Shown: positions 43,106 through 54,552 of the stretch, piece after piece | How the letters are laid out: every line of letters starts with the position of its first letter | Numbering within the stretch: position 1 is the stretch's first letter | Assembly: GCF_003589595.1 (NCBI RefSeq) | Contig: NW_020654422.1 | Location: 13,305,682-13,369,681 of the forward strand | Source: Hyposmocoma kahamanoa | Lineage: Eukaryota; Arthropoda; Insecta; Lepidoptera; Cosmopterigidae | Length of the DNA: 64,000 nt | Direction of reading: 5' to 3' | Made by a program: the position numbers and the translations under genes | The notes under the pieces: generated by a model | What the model saw: only the letters and a program-made list of their open reading frames with translations | What the model was told of the DNA's origin: nothing | The model's database searches: none

Positions 43106-43554
43106 ATATTGATAATAGTAAGAACTCCCTTATTTAAACTACGCGCTTTCTAACAATAATGGTATTAATTATTTGTGTATAATAAGCCTATTTTATACAA
43201 TATACTTTTTTAAGCAACATTGCGAATCATAGAAAATCTGCTTGGTGGTATTGACCCATTTTATCTAAATTCTGCATCGCGTTATTAAGATTTTCCCTCA
43301 AATATTGACTACATTGACCAAATTTTGATTATATGAGAGAAATATAGGTACTACCGACTTGTTTCTAGTCCTAGTAGAGAGTAGAAACAGATCAAGAATG
43401 TCTAGAACGAGTGCCTGCTCTTGGACTTATCTGATTTAAATTCAAGCTTTTTTTGGAACAGTCGGTGCTCTCACTTAAGTATCCACTATTTCTATGGCAC
43501 TTAGTACAAATAATGGATACATAAATGAGGACACCGACTGTACTTTGTAACCTT
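43106..43554. other. Unassigned stretch
   Basis: No coding or repeat signal recognised. Confidence 0.4.
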
Positions 43555-43775
43555 TGGGACTGGTAACCTTTGTAACCTGGTCTCAAACTAGGGAATTCCC
43601 TGTACTACGAGTATCACACCAACGGAATATACTATGAGGTACCTTCCAGAACTCTCAGACATAATTTAGAAAAGCTGGTCATTTGGGAATTTGGTACTAC
43701 CGGAAATTTAACTCGGCCCTCATTCAGTACCCACAGTGCAAATATTTGAGCAACTAAGGTGAACAAATTGGTGAC
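43555..43775 (-). repeat. R7 SINE, longest copy
   Basis: Reversed: CACCTTAGTTGCTCAAATAT, GTGGGTACTGAATGAGGGCC, the degraded B-box GAGTTAAATTTCCGG, AATGACCAGCTTTTCTAAAT, TCTGAGAGTTCTGGAAGG and GTAGTACAGGGAATTCCCTA. Shares order with 31480-31615 and 53380-53460. Confidence 0.7.
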
Positions 43776-43818
43776 GTCATCCAAACGACAAAGAACCCCA
43801 TATACGGATATTTATTAA

Positions 43819-44047
43819 TTCGCACCCCTCATGGAAGAATGGCATAAGTGAAGTTACGTCACAAATGTTTATTGCTCCATTAGATACAGAAACACCTAAC
43901 CCACTTTCTCCCCAATTCTTGTAACTCTATCGACAATATTAGTCGATAGACTTACAAAAATTATTTTATGTATTTTTTACATTTGTCTGTATCCAATGGA
44001 GCAGTAAACATCTTTGACTTATGCCATTCTTCCACGAGGGGTGTGAA
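43819..44047. mobile_element. T2 copy 2: foldback MITE with TTAA duplication
   Basis: TTCGCACCCCTCATGGAAGA and TGGCATAAGTG at the left are matched in reverse at the right (CTTATGCCATTCTTCCACGA, GGGGTGTGAA). TTAA stands directly outside both ends (43815-43818 and 44048-44051). The TTAA target points to the piggyBac superfamily. No frame. Confidence 0.85.
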
Positions 44048-44051
44048 TTAA

Positions 44052-45629
44052 TGAACGATTTCTTTAATTCGAAAAATATTTTGCGATAACGATTTATTCA
44101 TACCAAACAGCAGTTGGCGGCAGAAGAGGTTGGAAATAACAAAATGCATACGTTTCCCGACTGTTTAATGGGAAAATTAATATAAACAGGGCACCCGTAC
44201 CCGACCGCTTTATGGTCCATAATAAATCACGCTGCTTTCCTCAAAATTATTTATTAGCAAAATCTCTACCAAGTTAGCCAGTGTTGAGCTCAATTCATAT
44301 GCGGGGTAAAATTTAATAATAGACTATTGAAAGCTTCGCAAATTGTTAGTGGCGTAAGTTAAGTCAAATTTTCAGCTTTGATTTGCAGTGTTTTCTTTTA
44401 ACTGTAGAGACAAACAAATCGAGATGAAGCATGACGGTTTTATTAAAGGTTTTGCCAATTATACTTACTTTGTTTCTTTTTTGTTACCTTTATTTATTCA
44501 TTCATTCATTTATTAATCCATTTATTAATCCATTTATTAATTCATCCATTCATTTATTTATTCATTCATTTATTTTATCAGGTTCTCACAACAATGAATA
44601 CACTATAACTGTGCAGGTACATAAAGTAGACACTATAGTTTTAAACTAAGTCTCCCAATCATTATTTAAAGGAGGACACGGCATGCAAAAAAAGAAATAT
44701 AATGATATTTGGTTAGGCATAACTATACAAAAAACAAATATTATATACTTAAGTATACTCTTCTCACATTACTTTCTTTATCGTAGAAACGGAAGTAAAA
44801 TCGAGATCAATTTCACTCTGATACTAGACATAGGTACATGAAAAGAAAAGCAACAAAAGGGAATGCAAACTAAACGACATGTTAAAATTTTCATTAAATT
44901 TATAATAGGTAAATATATTATTGATACAAACATCGAACATGCACAAAGAAAAATTCCTTTTGGACTTCACCAGTAGTAATTGAAACATCATGATATTCAA
45001 AAATAAAATAAAATAGGAGGAATTGCTTAACATTGGAGCGCCTACAGAATCTGGCAATACGTTTCAAAATTCGATATCTCCAATGAACACTACGCCAACT
45101 ATATTTTTTGGTCATTTTCTGTTGGTTTTGTAAACACACATATTTATTTACTAATATTATGCTCCCGAATTTTGTGGAAAAAAAAATAAAGAAACAAAAA
45201 ACAAACTTTGAAAATCGAAAGATCGAACAAAAAATTGTGTAATAATATGTCTTTTGTAACATGTAATTTTGAAGGATTTTTATTTGTACAATAAAGAATT
45301 ATTATGAAATAATAAATATATTAAACAAATAATAGTAATAAAACTACTAAACAACAGTTTCATTAAAATGTAAAGGTCTAAACCAAAAGGGATTTCCGGA
45401 TCAATAAACTAATTGGGGTCCCCTAATTTGCAAAAACCTTCTCTAGGGGCGGTTTGAAAAGGATTGCAAGTTTGAATATTTTTAGGTTTGTTAAGTACCG
45501 TAAAGCTTCCGCGCACTAGGGCGCATGCGTCTATGACCTTCTATTGAGGAACAGAGGGAAATCAAATAAAGAAAGGAGTTCAAGAATATATTTTAAGAAA
45601 GAAAGAAATAGCATGAAAGTAAAGTGAAT
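44052..45629. other. Unassigned stretch with a microsatellite
   Basis: Open frames at 44824-45262 on the minus strand are rich in F, S and N from AT-rich sequence and show no domain. The interrupted (TTCA/TTTA)n array at 44489-44578 is listed separately. Confidence 0.4.
44489..44578 (+). repeat. Interrupted (ATTC/ATTT/ATCC)n tetranucleotide array
   Basis: About twenty four-base units of the type TTTA, TTCA and TTAATCCA in a row. Confidence 0.9.
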
Positions 45630-45868
45630 GCTGCAGAAATTAGAGATTTAAGCAATATGTTCGGTATTAGTCAAAATGCCGAACAGTGTAGTCAGAGAGG
45701 GTCGTGGTATGAAAAATTATGTAGTGGTCAGAATAGAGAAGGTAGATGTTTCAATGGTTTGGTCACATAAATTTGTAGAGCGAAAGTGGATGGTGGCGTA
45801 GGGATAGGAAGGCCTCGGCATACATATCACGATCAGGTTTAGGATGTCCTTAAAAAAGGTTAAAAGTA
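45630..45868 (+). pseudogene. L7: C-terminal remnant of a non-LTR polymerase
   Basis: The plus strand reads NSVVREGRGMKNYVVVRIEK, then VDVSMVWSHKFVERKWMVA, and in another frame GRPRHTYHDQV, stop, DVLKKG. The pattern IR.ER.G...DVVTRIEKG.LRWFGHVERM followed by GRGRPR.TY.DQ...VLKKG is the C-terminal end of a LINE family widespread in insects. At least one frameshift and one stop. RT core and 5' part are absent. Confidence 0.7.
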
Positions 45869-45884
45869 TAAAGAATAATTATAA

Positions 45885-46172
45885 CTTTTTCATTAAAAAA
45901 CCGCCCTCTAAGGTTCGTGGAACTACATCTCGTATTTGCCAAGTTTTATTGAAATCGGGTACCGGAAAGTGCGCGAAACTGGCTTATTTTTTATAAGTTT
46001 GCCACCCTTAGAGGTGGAATATTTTCTTCAAATTTAAATGGGATCAATACTGACGTTCTTATTACCAAAAAAAAAAAGAATCATCAAAATCGGTTCAGAA
46101 ATGCGGAAGTAAACACACACACAAAAAAATACAGTCGAATTGAAAACCTCCTCCTTTTTGAAGTCGTTTAAT
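45885..46172 (+). repeat. R2, nearly complete
   Basis: AAAAAACCGCCCTCTAAGG, GGAAAGTGCGCGAAACTGG, CCACCCTTAGAGGTGGAAT and CCTCCTCCTTTTTGAAGTCG. The CCGAC of the left end is changed to CCGCC. Confidence 0.85.
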
Positions 46173-46214
46173 AAATGTGCATGTATGTAATAGACTGGTG
46201 AGAGGATAGGGGTG

Positions 46215-46425
46215 ATGATTTTTTCTATGATACTAAATGACGGTACGGAACGGACGGTTGTTAAGCGACACGCCTGTCCATAACAGTTGCAGTGCCACTC
46301 AGAGCTTTAAATTGCAAAGATCTGATAGGTACTGCCACTGCGTCCGTCACCCAGAACATAAGTGGAAAAATCTCATGTGCCTGTAATTTCACCAGCACCC
46401 TTACCCTTCAAAACCAATGTGTAGG
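46215..46425 (-). repeat. R1 3' two-thirds
   Basis: TTCTATGATACTAAATGACG, AAGCGACACGCCTGTCCATA, GAGCTTTAAATTGCAAAGAT and CAGCACCCTTACCCTTCAAA. Confidence 0.85.
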
Positions 46426-46844
46426 TATATGTATATTTTAAAACAACTTACGAAACAGAAAAGCGCTTCTTCTGCTTCTGCATAGACGTACATAGAAGTA
46501 CTTCCATTGTGGTGTGTGGTCGAGTGGCCGGTCTGTAACGCCTTTATTTATTTATGTACTGAAATTTTGCAATTTGTATTAAAGTCGCGTTTCAGCAAAC
46601 AAAAGCGCCCCAGTACCGACGTAAACTTTGGTTATAAACGCCTTTTTAGTTATATTAGCCACTAAGTTTCTGTAAAAGCTTTTTGTAGGTAACTACTACA
46701 AGTTAGTAACGTAATAACTTAATAATATCTACGTAATATGTCGTCACATAAAACAATTACGATTTATGTATTCGGGATCCTAACTTGAAATTAACTCGAG
46801 TAACTATAATACAAAGATATTCCAATCAATAGGATTATGATCCA
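46426..46844. other. Unassigned stretch
   Basis: No feature recognised. GTGGTGTGTGGTCGAGTGGC near 46510 has a weak A-box look but no B box follows. Confidence 0.35.
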
Positions 46845-47105
46845 TCCAAACTAATAATAAATTCGAAAGTAACTTTGTCTGTGTCTTAGGTTTTCACTTA
46901 AACCACGGAACCAATTTCGAATAAATTTTGGTATAGACATAGATGGGATCCAGGAAAAGGACATAGACATACTTTTTGTCTCAAAAATAAATTTTAAAGG
47001 AGGTGAAATATGGTATGAATTTTTTAATGGAGAATCAATAAAACTAAGACAATTGTAGAAGTACTTATTTTACACAGACGAAGTCGCGGCGCCAGCTAGT
47101 AATTG
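46845..47105 (+). repeat. R6 repeat, complete
   Basis: GAAAGTAACTTTGTCTGTGT, TTAAACCACGGAACCAATTT, AATAAATTTTGGTATAGAC, GGAAAAGGACATAGACATAC and ACAGACGAAGTCGCGGCGCC, ending AGCTAGTA. A very common lepidopteran interspersed repeat by its ending. Confidence 0.85.
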
Positions 47106-47324
47106 TTGTATTTTGAAATTTAACGTTTTCTTATATTTCAGAAATACATACTTACACGCCTCTGGATTTTCATTGGGTTAGGCTATTGTCAGTTTGCACG
47201 AGTCGAGATTGAAGAGCAGAATTGCAATGGCAGTTGTTAGCCACTACTTTTAGCAGAATATCAAACGTATAGAATACTACCATTGACACTATGTCGACAC
47301 GCAACTTAGATGGTTTATAATCTC

Positions 47325-47632
47325 AGTACAGAGTAGTAAAAAAAACCGACCACAAAAGTTCGTGGCAATAGAAAATGAAAAAAGAAATCGGTTACCGGAA
47401 AGTGCGCAAAACCGGATTCATTCCCATGTTTGCCACCCTTAGAGGTGGAATATTTTCTTCAAATGTAAATGGGACCACTACTGAGGTAACCTCTTTCCAA
47501 GAAAAGAAGAAACAATAAATTCGGTTCACAAATTGTTAAACCGGTGTTATCGCGTATCGTACATACATAAACAAATACAGTCCAATCGAGAACCTCCCCC
47601 CATAATTTTTTTTTAAGTCGGTAAAAAATTAG
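47325..47632 (+). repeat. R2, complete
   Basis: CTCAGTACAGAGTAGTAAAA, AAACCGACCACAAAAGTTCG, GGAAAGTGCGCAAAACCGG, CCACCCTTAGAGGTGGAAT and TTTTTTTTAAGTCGGTAAAA. Confidence 0.88.
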
Positions 47633-48362
47633 AAGACTAAGTGCCCAGGTTAGTGTAGCTAACTCTTTATTATTTTAAGAACATTCTCGATATGACATTT
47701 GAACATCCTTACAATTTTGCCTTGCACTTTAGCTCTATGTATGTTTTTCGCCAGCCTACTTGATTCATCCTCTCTAAGAGAATAAAACCACTTCAACGAA
47801 AAAGAACGGTATTCTTGTCCTTTCTGTATTTTTGTCCTTCACAAACCCGTCGTTCCCAAATCAAAGCATTCCTGATTCTGTCATATAACCGTACATTGAA
47901 GATTATTCTGTTCGTAATGTTATTATTATAGTTTTGTGCTGTTCAGTCTACTGTGTATGTTGACTATACCTAGTGTATTCGGCTATAAAGGGTAGTACTG
48001 ATAATGTTATCTTGGGTAAGTTTGACTTATGTATCTGTTGTTGTAATAAATCTAACAAAGCGGAGCACAGAAGTTGTTAGTGTCATGTTTTTGCAACCAC
48101 GGAAATATGTCCTTATTTTGACTAAACGCTAGGGGAGACAAAATAAAGACATATTCCCCCCGTCAAAAAAAAAAGGGAGACAAAAAACTTAAAAAGCGAT
48201 AGTCATAAAAGTACTTAACTTATTTTATTTATATACACGAATAATGGATATAAATCTACTTTAGATTCATCATTACTTTAATTTACACAAATTAGATGTA
48301 AGTAACTGTTCTATTTAGAATTCCTGTTGATTTTACCTACCAGAATGTCTTGTTCTGTTTTT
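47633..48362. other. Unassigned stretch
   Basis: Contains an imperfect inverted word pair around 48105-48165 (ATATGTCCTTATTTTG and CAAAATAAAGACATAT). No gene recognised. Confidence 0.4.
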
Positions 48363-48625
48363 AATCAACTTCAGAATTGTATTGTTTTGTGTGTATGTTA
48401 CGGGATTATTCCGACATATTGTGTGAACCGATTTCGATGATTTTTTTATTGTTGAAAAGGTTCAAGCTTCAAGTTTGAAGAAAGTATTCTACCTGTGTGG
48501 CTAATTAGGGGATGAATCCAGCTTAGTGGATGTCACGTACTTCCCGTTAACCGATTTCAATAAAACTTGGCAAATAGATGTAATTCCTAAAATTTTTGAA
48601 ATCGGTTTTTTTAAATAAAAAGTTA
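48363..48625 (-). repeat. R2, diverged
   Basis: Reversed R2 words: ATCAACTTCAGAATTGT at one end, GTGAACCGATTTCGATGATT, ATTTCAATAAAACTTGGCAA and TTGAAATCGGTTTTTTT at the other. Confidence 0.8.
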
Positions 48626-49231
48626 TTGTAAATTAATATTAATTTAAAGACATATTCATGAATGAAGTGACATTGGGAATGTAATGCTGCATACAAAGCA
48701 TTACGTTATCACTGTGAATTTAAGATGGGGCTCCATTTTCTCTTCTTTAATCAGTCACGGCTCGAAGGGACGCCTCGAACTCCAAATACTTAATTGATAT
48801 TAGCTTTTTCAATATTCATTGTAAAGGCGGGCTCCACAAGCCGTATAGTGCCGCGCCACGATATGCACCGGTTTGTATAGGCGTGCTCGTGTCACAGGCA
48901 AGCTCGCGCCGTCACGGGCAGCACTCTTCCCATGGCATATCGGCACTAGCACGCGCGGCACAGCCCGTAGAATCACCAGCCGTGGGAAGCCAGCCTCTTT
49001 TTTCTACAGAAAAACACGTCTCTATATGCATATTATGTTGTAGGTTATTAGGTATGTTTACATAATTTTCTCGTAATTACGGTTCGTAATGTTTTGTTTC
49101 TAACAAATATTCATAATAAGCAAAATATTAAAAAATGAAGGAAAATATTAATCATAGTATGAGTAAAATGTAAATAAAACGGTATTATTGGCATGAGTAA
49201 ATTTATCTCCGAATTTATCCTGGGTTTGCTT
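48626..49231. other. Stretch with a GC-rich patch
   Basis: 48824-49010 is CpG-rich in an AT-rich setting. AGGCGGGCTCCACAAGCC and, reversed from the far side, AGGCTGGCTTCCCACGGC might be decayed inverted ends. The 60-codon frame inside has no domain. Confidence 0.35.
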
Positions 49232-49545
49232 TAATATAAGCCGTGGTAGCCTTATTGGTTTGACATACCGCCTCTCGAGCATAGGTTGTGGATTCGAATC
49301 TGGGCTCGGACCTTTGAATTTCTCGGTATTTATGTGCGAAATTTAATTTGGAATTTATCATGAGCTTTTCGGTGAAGGAAAACATCGTGACGAAACCTAA
49401 TCGTCGAACAAGGTTCATAAACCGCGGAAAACCTGTGAAGTACCCAACCCGCATTGGACTAGCGTGGCGGACTAAACCCTTGCCGGGGTGAGACCCATGA
49501 CCAGCAGCGGGGCGTATAAATGGGTTGATGATGGCTATGCTTTAA
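49232..49545 (+). repeat. R5 tRNA-headed SINE, complete
   Basis: GTGGTAGCCTTATTGGTTTG (A-box side), GGATTCGAATCTGGGCTCGG (B-box), TATTTATGTGCGAAATTTAA, ATGAGCTTTTCGGTGAAGG, AAAACATCGTGACGAAACC, AACCCGCATTGGACTAGCG and GGGTTGATGATGG. The 3' half matches the tail I associate with a lepidopteran LINE, so the SINE probably borrows that LINE's machinery. Confidence 0.85.
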
Positions 49546-50364
49546 TTATAATATACAGTTTGATGACTAATAACATTTCAGTCAGTAGTCTCTCTCTCTC
49601 TAGTAGTAGTCTCAGTCAGTCAACCTGTAAAGCCCGAAATGTTGGTTTCGCGATTTTAGGTCCGAAACAATAGCATAATTTCCTCAGTATATCAATCGTG
49701 AAAACCTAAGAACCCGATATTTTTCTCTAATTTCAAATTACGATAAAACTTGGAACTCGGAGATGGGATACAGCATAAATACGATTACTTAAACAAAATG
49801 AAGTACGGACAGGTTAATTATTCAATTATACAACCTGCCTGCTCCTGGGCAAATTGGAAATTTGCATAAAGGTCAATCAAAGCGATTGGAGTCGTGATTA
49901 CAGAGGGCAGAACCCAACTTTGGTCACCGTACAGGGAACAAAATCAGTTGTCGAACACTTGATCACAAACGAAAAGATGTTCAGACTTTATGTTAGTCTA
50001 GAATTACATCACCCATGTCTCTCTTTAGGATGCTACTAGACGGACTGCATCTCTGAAGTCAATATATACAACTACACAATATGTAATATGTATAGTCGAT
50101 ACTGATTTCTAGCATTTATCACCGAGCGCCTATTTCAAGAGCTTAGCGTATATGTTGATGTCGATATATAGGATGTTACTTGTAGTTTATCACTGTATTC
50201 AAAACATTTATAATTCCTAACTCTGACTTTATTTGTATTAAGGAAATAACATATCGAAATCCTCAAATTTAATTTGTCAACAAATTCACGTTCAACATCC
50301 TCGATCATACTTTGGGGTGGAACTTGCGATCAAAAGTGTAAATAAAATGATATAAATAATAAAT
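49546..50364. other. Unassigned stretch with a T3-like piece
   Basis: Near 49628-49725, CTGTAAAGCCCGAAATGTTG, CGCGATTTTAGGTCCG and ATCGTGAAAACCTAAGAACC recall T3 and its right flank at 10840-10975. (CT)n and (AGT)n short runs lie at about 49590-49610. Confidence 0.4.
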
Positions 50365-50578
50365 AAATAAATAACGCACACACTCAACATAGCCCCGCAC
50401 TAGGGAAACCCTGTGTCGCGGGTGCCATGGACACACACATAGACAACCACAAATTACACCCAAACTCACGAGAGATATAATTGTAGGCCATACAACTATT
50501 TCTCTCGGCCCGGGAATGGAACCTGGGACCTCTGCGTGGCAGTCCGGCATGGTAACCGTTCGGCCACGGAGGCAGATA
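50365..50578 (-). repeat. R3 SINE, complete reference copy
   Basis: Minus strand: TGCCTCCGTGGCCGAACGG, TTACCATGCCGGACTGCCAC, GCAGAGGTCCCAGGTTC then CATTCCCGGG (B-box), GAGAAATAGTTGTATGGCC, GAGTTTGGGTGTAATTTGTG, CATGGCACCCGCGACACAGG and GGGGCTATGTTGAGTGTG, then (TTAT)n. Best copy for a family consensus. Confidence 0.9.
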
Positions 50579-52245
50579 TAAACACATCAAGAAAAGTTTC
50601 ACCAACTGTATTTTTGTTTTACCATTAAGCTGATTAAACCTTCAAGTAATCATTACCTTTTGCCGTTACTACTAAAGATCAGGTTATTTCGGACACAAAA
50701 AAAAAAATCGTATGTTTTCTTAAGAAAACCAACTGACCCTTTTGATTCTCAGGCTATTATTCACATCGAGTGCAGTTGAACTCTCGACTGCATGCACTTG
50801 ATCACGGTTACACGCATTAACTGCAAACGTGTAGTCTATTCAGTGAGTTCAGTATGTTGGCAGTGTTAAGGGAATTTTGGCCTTTGTCCTTCACGCTGGC
50901 CCAATGCGGGTGAACTAGTCACGTTTTCCAGTTTATAACTATCGAGTTCAACTACTACAGACTTTGTGATTATACTAAACCTAAGCTCTTTTATTTGGTT
51001 AGGGCTTTGTTTGAACACCCCTCTATCTATAATGTAGAGCCTTATAAGTTTCGGTCGGTATTCCTTTGTAGGGGAAGAATTTGGTATTCGTATTGAGGAT
51101 TAATTATTCCCGATACGACGTTTGAGGCTTATGAATAGCTTTTTGTGGGTACAGTATTCGCAAATAGTGGCAGAATCATTGCTGAGAGCACGCTGGTTTT
51201 TCATACAATATTCGAACACAAACAAACTATGCATCCATAATGCATTAAGAATTGTTTTATTATGCTTCTATATCAAAAGATTTCATCGCCGATGAAACCT
51301 AATGCAATTCACTTTACGTTTAGCGAAAAAAATTCCATTTTTACATTTACTTTCAAAATCGTGTCGGTGTCAAGAACATATTATTTTCAGGTATAAGTCC
51401 TCTAAGAATCATAATCAGCCTACCGACAAACAGGACGAGTCTATTAACATCTGATAGGAAAAGGGAGCGTAATCAATAAAAATAAGGTCACGATTTCCCG
51501 ACATTATCTTTCGAAAGGGAATGATGCTAGTGTTGGAAAAGGATAATGTCGACAACGTCAAGTACAGTATTACAACTTGTAATTAACTGTCAATGGACAA
51601 TTGATTTCTAAACTGCTATAGATCTAATAAAAGTAATACAAATATCAGTGGCCATTTTTAGAGGCATAAACATTGTTTTTCTAAGTTGTTTTAATATTAA
51701 AGTGGAATATAAATAATTGATTTTCTCAATTGTTGACAGCTGAGAAAGCATTATTCCTTTGTTTATTTTTATATTTCATATTGTATATAATACCCATTGA
51801 CTTACAATTATAATAATACCGGACTAAGTTACTAAATAAAACAAGTAAAAAATATCCCATATACTATGGTAAAGTACTTATTTTGTCACACTATCGATAA
51901 TTTAACAACACTAAAATGGTGCTTGTTATCGACTCCAATAAATGAAGCTCTTTATTTCAGAACCGGAGGAAAAGAAAAAAATTACAGCGAAATTCTCATT
52001 AAAATTCCATTACGTTAGGCTCGAATATGGATTTAGATATTTGAATTTTTTTTTGCCCTTCGACAATATTGAGTGATCGATAGTGTTGTGTCATTTATAA
52101 AGGTCAAACTGTACTTAATAATTGATATAAATTTCGTTTTATTGGAAAAAACTGATGTTTTTCTTATCATGAGAGGATATTAGCTCCTCTATTTCATCAA
52201 CATTATAAATATCCATTACGTATAATTTTCATTAACATTATTTAG
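50579..52245. other. Unassigned stretch
   Basis: About 1.7 kb with no coding motif or recognised repeat. CACACTATCGATAATTTAAC (51890) and, reversed, CACAACACTATCGATCAC (52080) are weak inverted words. Confidence 0.4.
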
Positions 52246-52515
52246 TAGTATCAGAGCTCTTAGTGAAACAATTCATCTGGGGACGTAATGCCACCGTCAT
52301 TACTTCCGCTGCGAATCAATATTCGTAATGTGCGCTTTACTGCCCTACGGTTTTAAAGCGCAAGGGTGTTGGTGTATCTACAGGCACGTGGGAGTTGTTA
52401 ACTTTGTGCCTCAGGTTTGAGGATACAGTGGCAGTGAGACCAGGTCTTGGCGATTTGAGGCTCTCAGTTCCGTGCGTGCCCGTTACAACCAGGCGCACGA
52501 ATTATTCGCCCGCCC
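52246..52515 (+). repeat. R1, diverged full-length copy
   Basis: TAGTATCAGAGCTCTTAGTG, GGTTTTAAAGCGCAAGGGTG, TACAGGCACGTGGGAGTTG, GGTCTTGGCGATTTGAGGC and ACAACCAGGCGCACGAATT. More divergent than most, suggesting an older copy. Confidence 0.8.
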
Positions 52516-52692
52516 CATGCATCAAGCAACTTTACAGATGGTTGTGCAATGCACAACAGGAGGCAAGCAAGCCAACAGCGCCCGTACTTATCTGGACAAT
52601 AGGGAGGGTGCTTTACGTACACCCAGGAGCGCTCACCCAAGGCAATAGTCTTTTGAGAACTGAAACGTAATAATAATTGCTTCGACTTCTTT

Positions 52693-52860
52693 TTTATAAT
52701 ATCAAGTGACGGGACGAATATACGTGTGTCTGGTAGTAAGCAACACGCCTAACCATAACAGTTGCAGTTCCATTCAGAGCTNNNNNNNNNNAGTAAGCAA
52801 CACGCCTAACCATAACAGTTGCAGTTCCATTCAGAGCTTTAAATCGCAAAGATCTTATGG
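52693..52860 (-). repeat. R1 3' part containing an assembly gap
   Basis: TTTTATAATATCAAGTGACG, GGACGAATATACGTGTGTC, AACACGCCTAACCATAACAG, gap, then AACACGCCTAACCATAACAG again, and TTTAAATCGCAAAGATC. Confidence 0.85.
52782..52791. other. Assembly gap (10 N) with duplicated flanks
   Basis: The 47 bases before the gap (52735-52781) are identical to the 47 after it (52792-52838). Overlapping contig ends left unmerged are the likely cause. Confidence 0.95.
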
Positions 52861-53094
52861 CTCGGTACCCATTTTTATATAAACAAAGACACAAGACAAG
52901 AGCATAATTATTGAATACTAACTACGAACTATATTTGAAGTTTTTCCAAACTTATCCACCGAAACGACACCAAAAAATTTTCAAATATTTTATTATAACA
53001 AATTAAGTTACATGGCATACAGTTATTTTCCTATAAATTACAGCAATTATTTTGTTTTATAAATCTGCATAGAATAAGTATATATAATAACTTC

Positions 53095-53225
53095 GAGTAG
53101 CCTAATGTACTATACTAATTTTCATAGATTTATTGGTTCTCCATACAAACTTCATCCTCTATTTCATCCCCTTCCTATTTTAGTGACAAAAGTAGCCTAT
53201 GTCCTTCTCCTATGTCCCATCTATC
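53095..53225 (-). repeat. R6 fragment
   Basis: TTATTGGTTCTCCATACAAA, CTATTTCATCCCCTTCC and AGTAGCCTATGTCCTTCTCC are reversed R6 body words. Confidence 0.65.
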
Positions 53226-53234
53226 TCTATGGGG

Positions 53235-53378
53235 ACTGCCAGTGCGCCTGTAATTTCACCAGCATTCTTACCCTTCTACATAGGAACGCAGGAATGCTCA
53301 CATTACTGCCTGGCAGTAGAAATAGGTAAGGTGGCAGTACTTCCCTGGACGAGCTCTTTCACAAGGAACTCTAATGCT
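53235..53378 (-). repeat. R1 5' half
   Basis: GCGCCTGTAATTTCACCAGC, AGGAACGCAGGAATGCTCAC, AGTAGAAATAGGTAAGGTGG, TTCCCTGGACGAGCTC and AACTCTAATGCTACTAAAA. Confidence 0.85.
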
Positions 53379-53379
53379 A

Positions 53380-53460
53380 CTAAAACTAGAGAACTTCCTG
53401 TACTACTCATCCAGCGCCGACAGAGCAAACCGTTGGGCAACTGAGGTCATCAAATGATGA
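53380..53460 (-). repeat. R7 fragment
   Basis: AACTAGAGAACTTCCTGTAC and GGGCAACTGAGGTCATC are reversed R7 end words. The centre is missing. Confidence 0.45.
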
Positions 53461-53611
53461 AGATGAAGCTTGTGTTGACGGGCCGATCTGGGGTAAGGCT
53501 TAAGTGATAAAGTCCCTGTCCAGATTTGCTTCCACAGGTAATTGTGCCCTTTCCATATAATCAAAGATTAGGAAGGGAGGAGCTCTATAAACAAAACGTA
53601 GCAGAAGATAT

Positions 53612-53650
53612 GGGGGCTGTTCGTTCCGTCACTTGATGTCATAAAAAATA
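53612..53650 (+). repeat. R1 3' tip
   Basis: GTTCGTTCCGTCACTTGATG followed by TCATAAAAAATA. Confidence 0.65.
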
Positions 53651-54552
53651 TCAAATGACCCGTTGTTTTAGTGGAGAAGAGGCTGTTTTTCGGCAACCAA
53701 CTGTATTTCGTAATTTCCATATCCACCACGCTTACTTTAAAATATAATACAAATACTACTGAATTCTGGTACAAAATTTTTCTTCTCTCCACTTTGTAGA
53801 TAATTAACTTTATAGGTCCGAGTCTTAATTTCGATTGTCAGTTGTTCCATAAAGAAAAAGTAAAAGTTTTGGACTTATTGTTAAGAAGCTTTTATTGCCG
53901 ACCATTAAAATTCTTTGAAGAGATTATAAAGTGTCCTAATTTTTGGTACTTCAATAATTAACTTTAAATTGTACCCTTTATTTGAGAAGAAGTTGTGAAA
54001 AGAATTAGTTTTTTACTTAGGTTGGTAAATAATTTTATTCACATAAAAATTAAAAATAATCGTCACCTGAAGACTGCTGACAAAAACATTGTCAACGAAA
54101 ATCTGTTTACCGTAACCAACAGGATGTCGTTTTTTAAGCCAAAACAGAGATACAATAGTTTCAAAGAAGTAAGAAATAAAGGTACTTAGGCAATTAGAAA
54201 ACAATAACAAAGTACACATATTATTTTTGTGTTACATATTATTGTTAACTAAAAAGAAACCTACCAGTAGCGAAGGATTGCTATTTGAGGAAGGTAAGAC
54301 GATATAGAAGGTATCCAGTAAATGCTACATTTTTCGCTATACCTACTACTTGTCAGTCGGAGAAATCCTGTTGGCCATTGCTACCAACTCAAAACTAAAT
54401 AAGAGTCTTTGAGTTTGGATAACTTAAATTTTAATGCGTTCCTAAACAACTACAAAAATTATGACTGTTGTGAGGACATTGAATGAAAATCGAACTTTAT
54501 GAAGTAATATTTATTTAAGTTTATTTTTAGTGCAATAACAAAGATGGTTGTA
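53651..54552. other. Unassigned stretch
   Basis: AT-rich. Overlapping short frames on both strands at 53995-54219 lack any signature. Confidence 0.4.

Noticed and set aside
44824..45262. Overlapping frames rich in F, S, N
   Set aside because: Low-complexity translation of AT-rich DNA.
47880..48100. Solo LTR
   Set aside because: A TATA-like word and AATAAA are present, but no second copy, target duplication or TG/CA ends could be set.
24050..50578. R3 heads as tRNA genes
   Set aside because: The same head is repeated in several copies with a fixed non-tRNA body, which marks a SINE.
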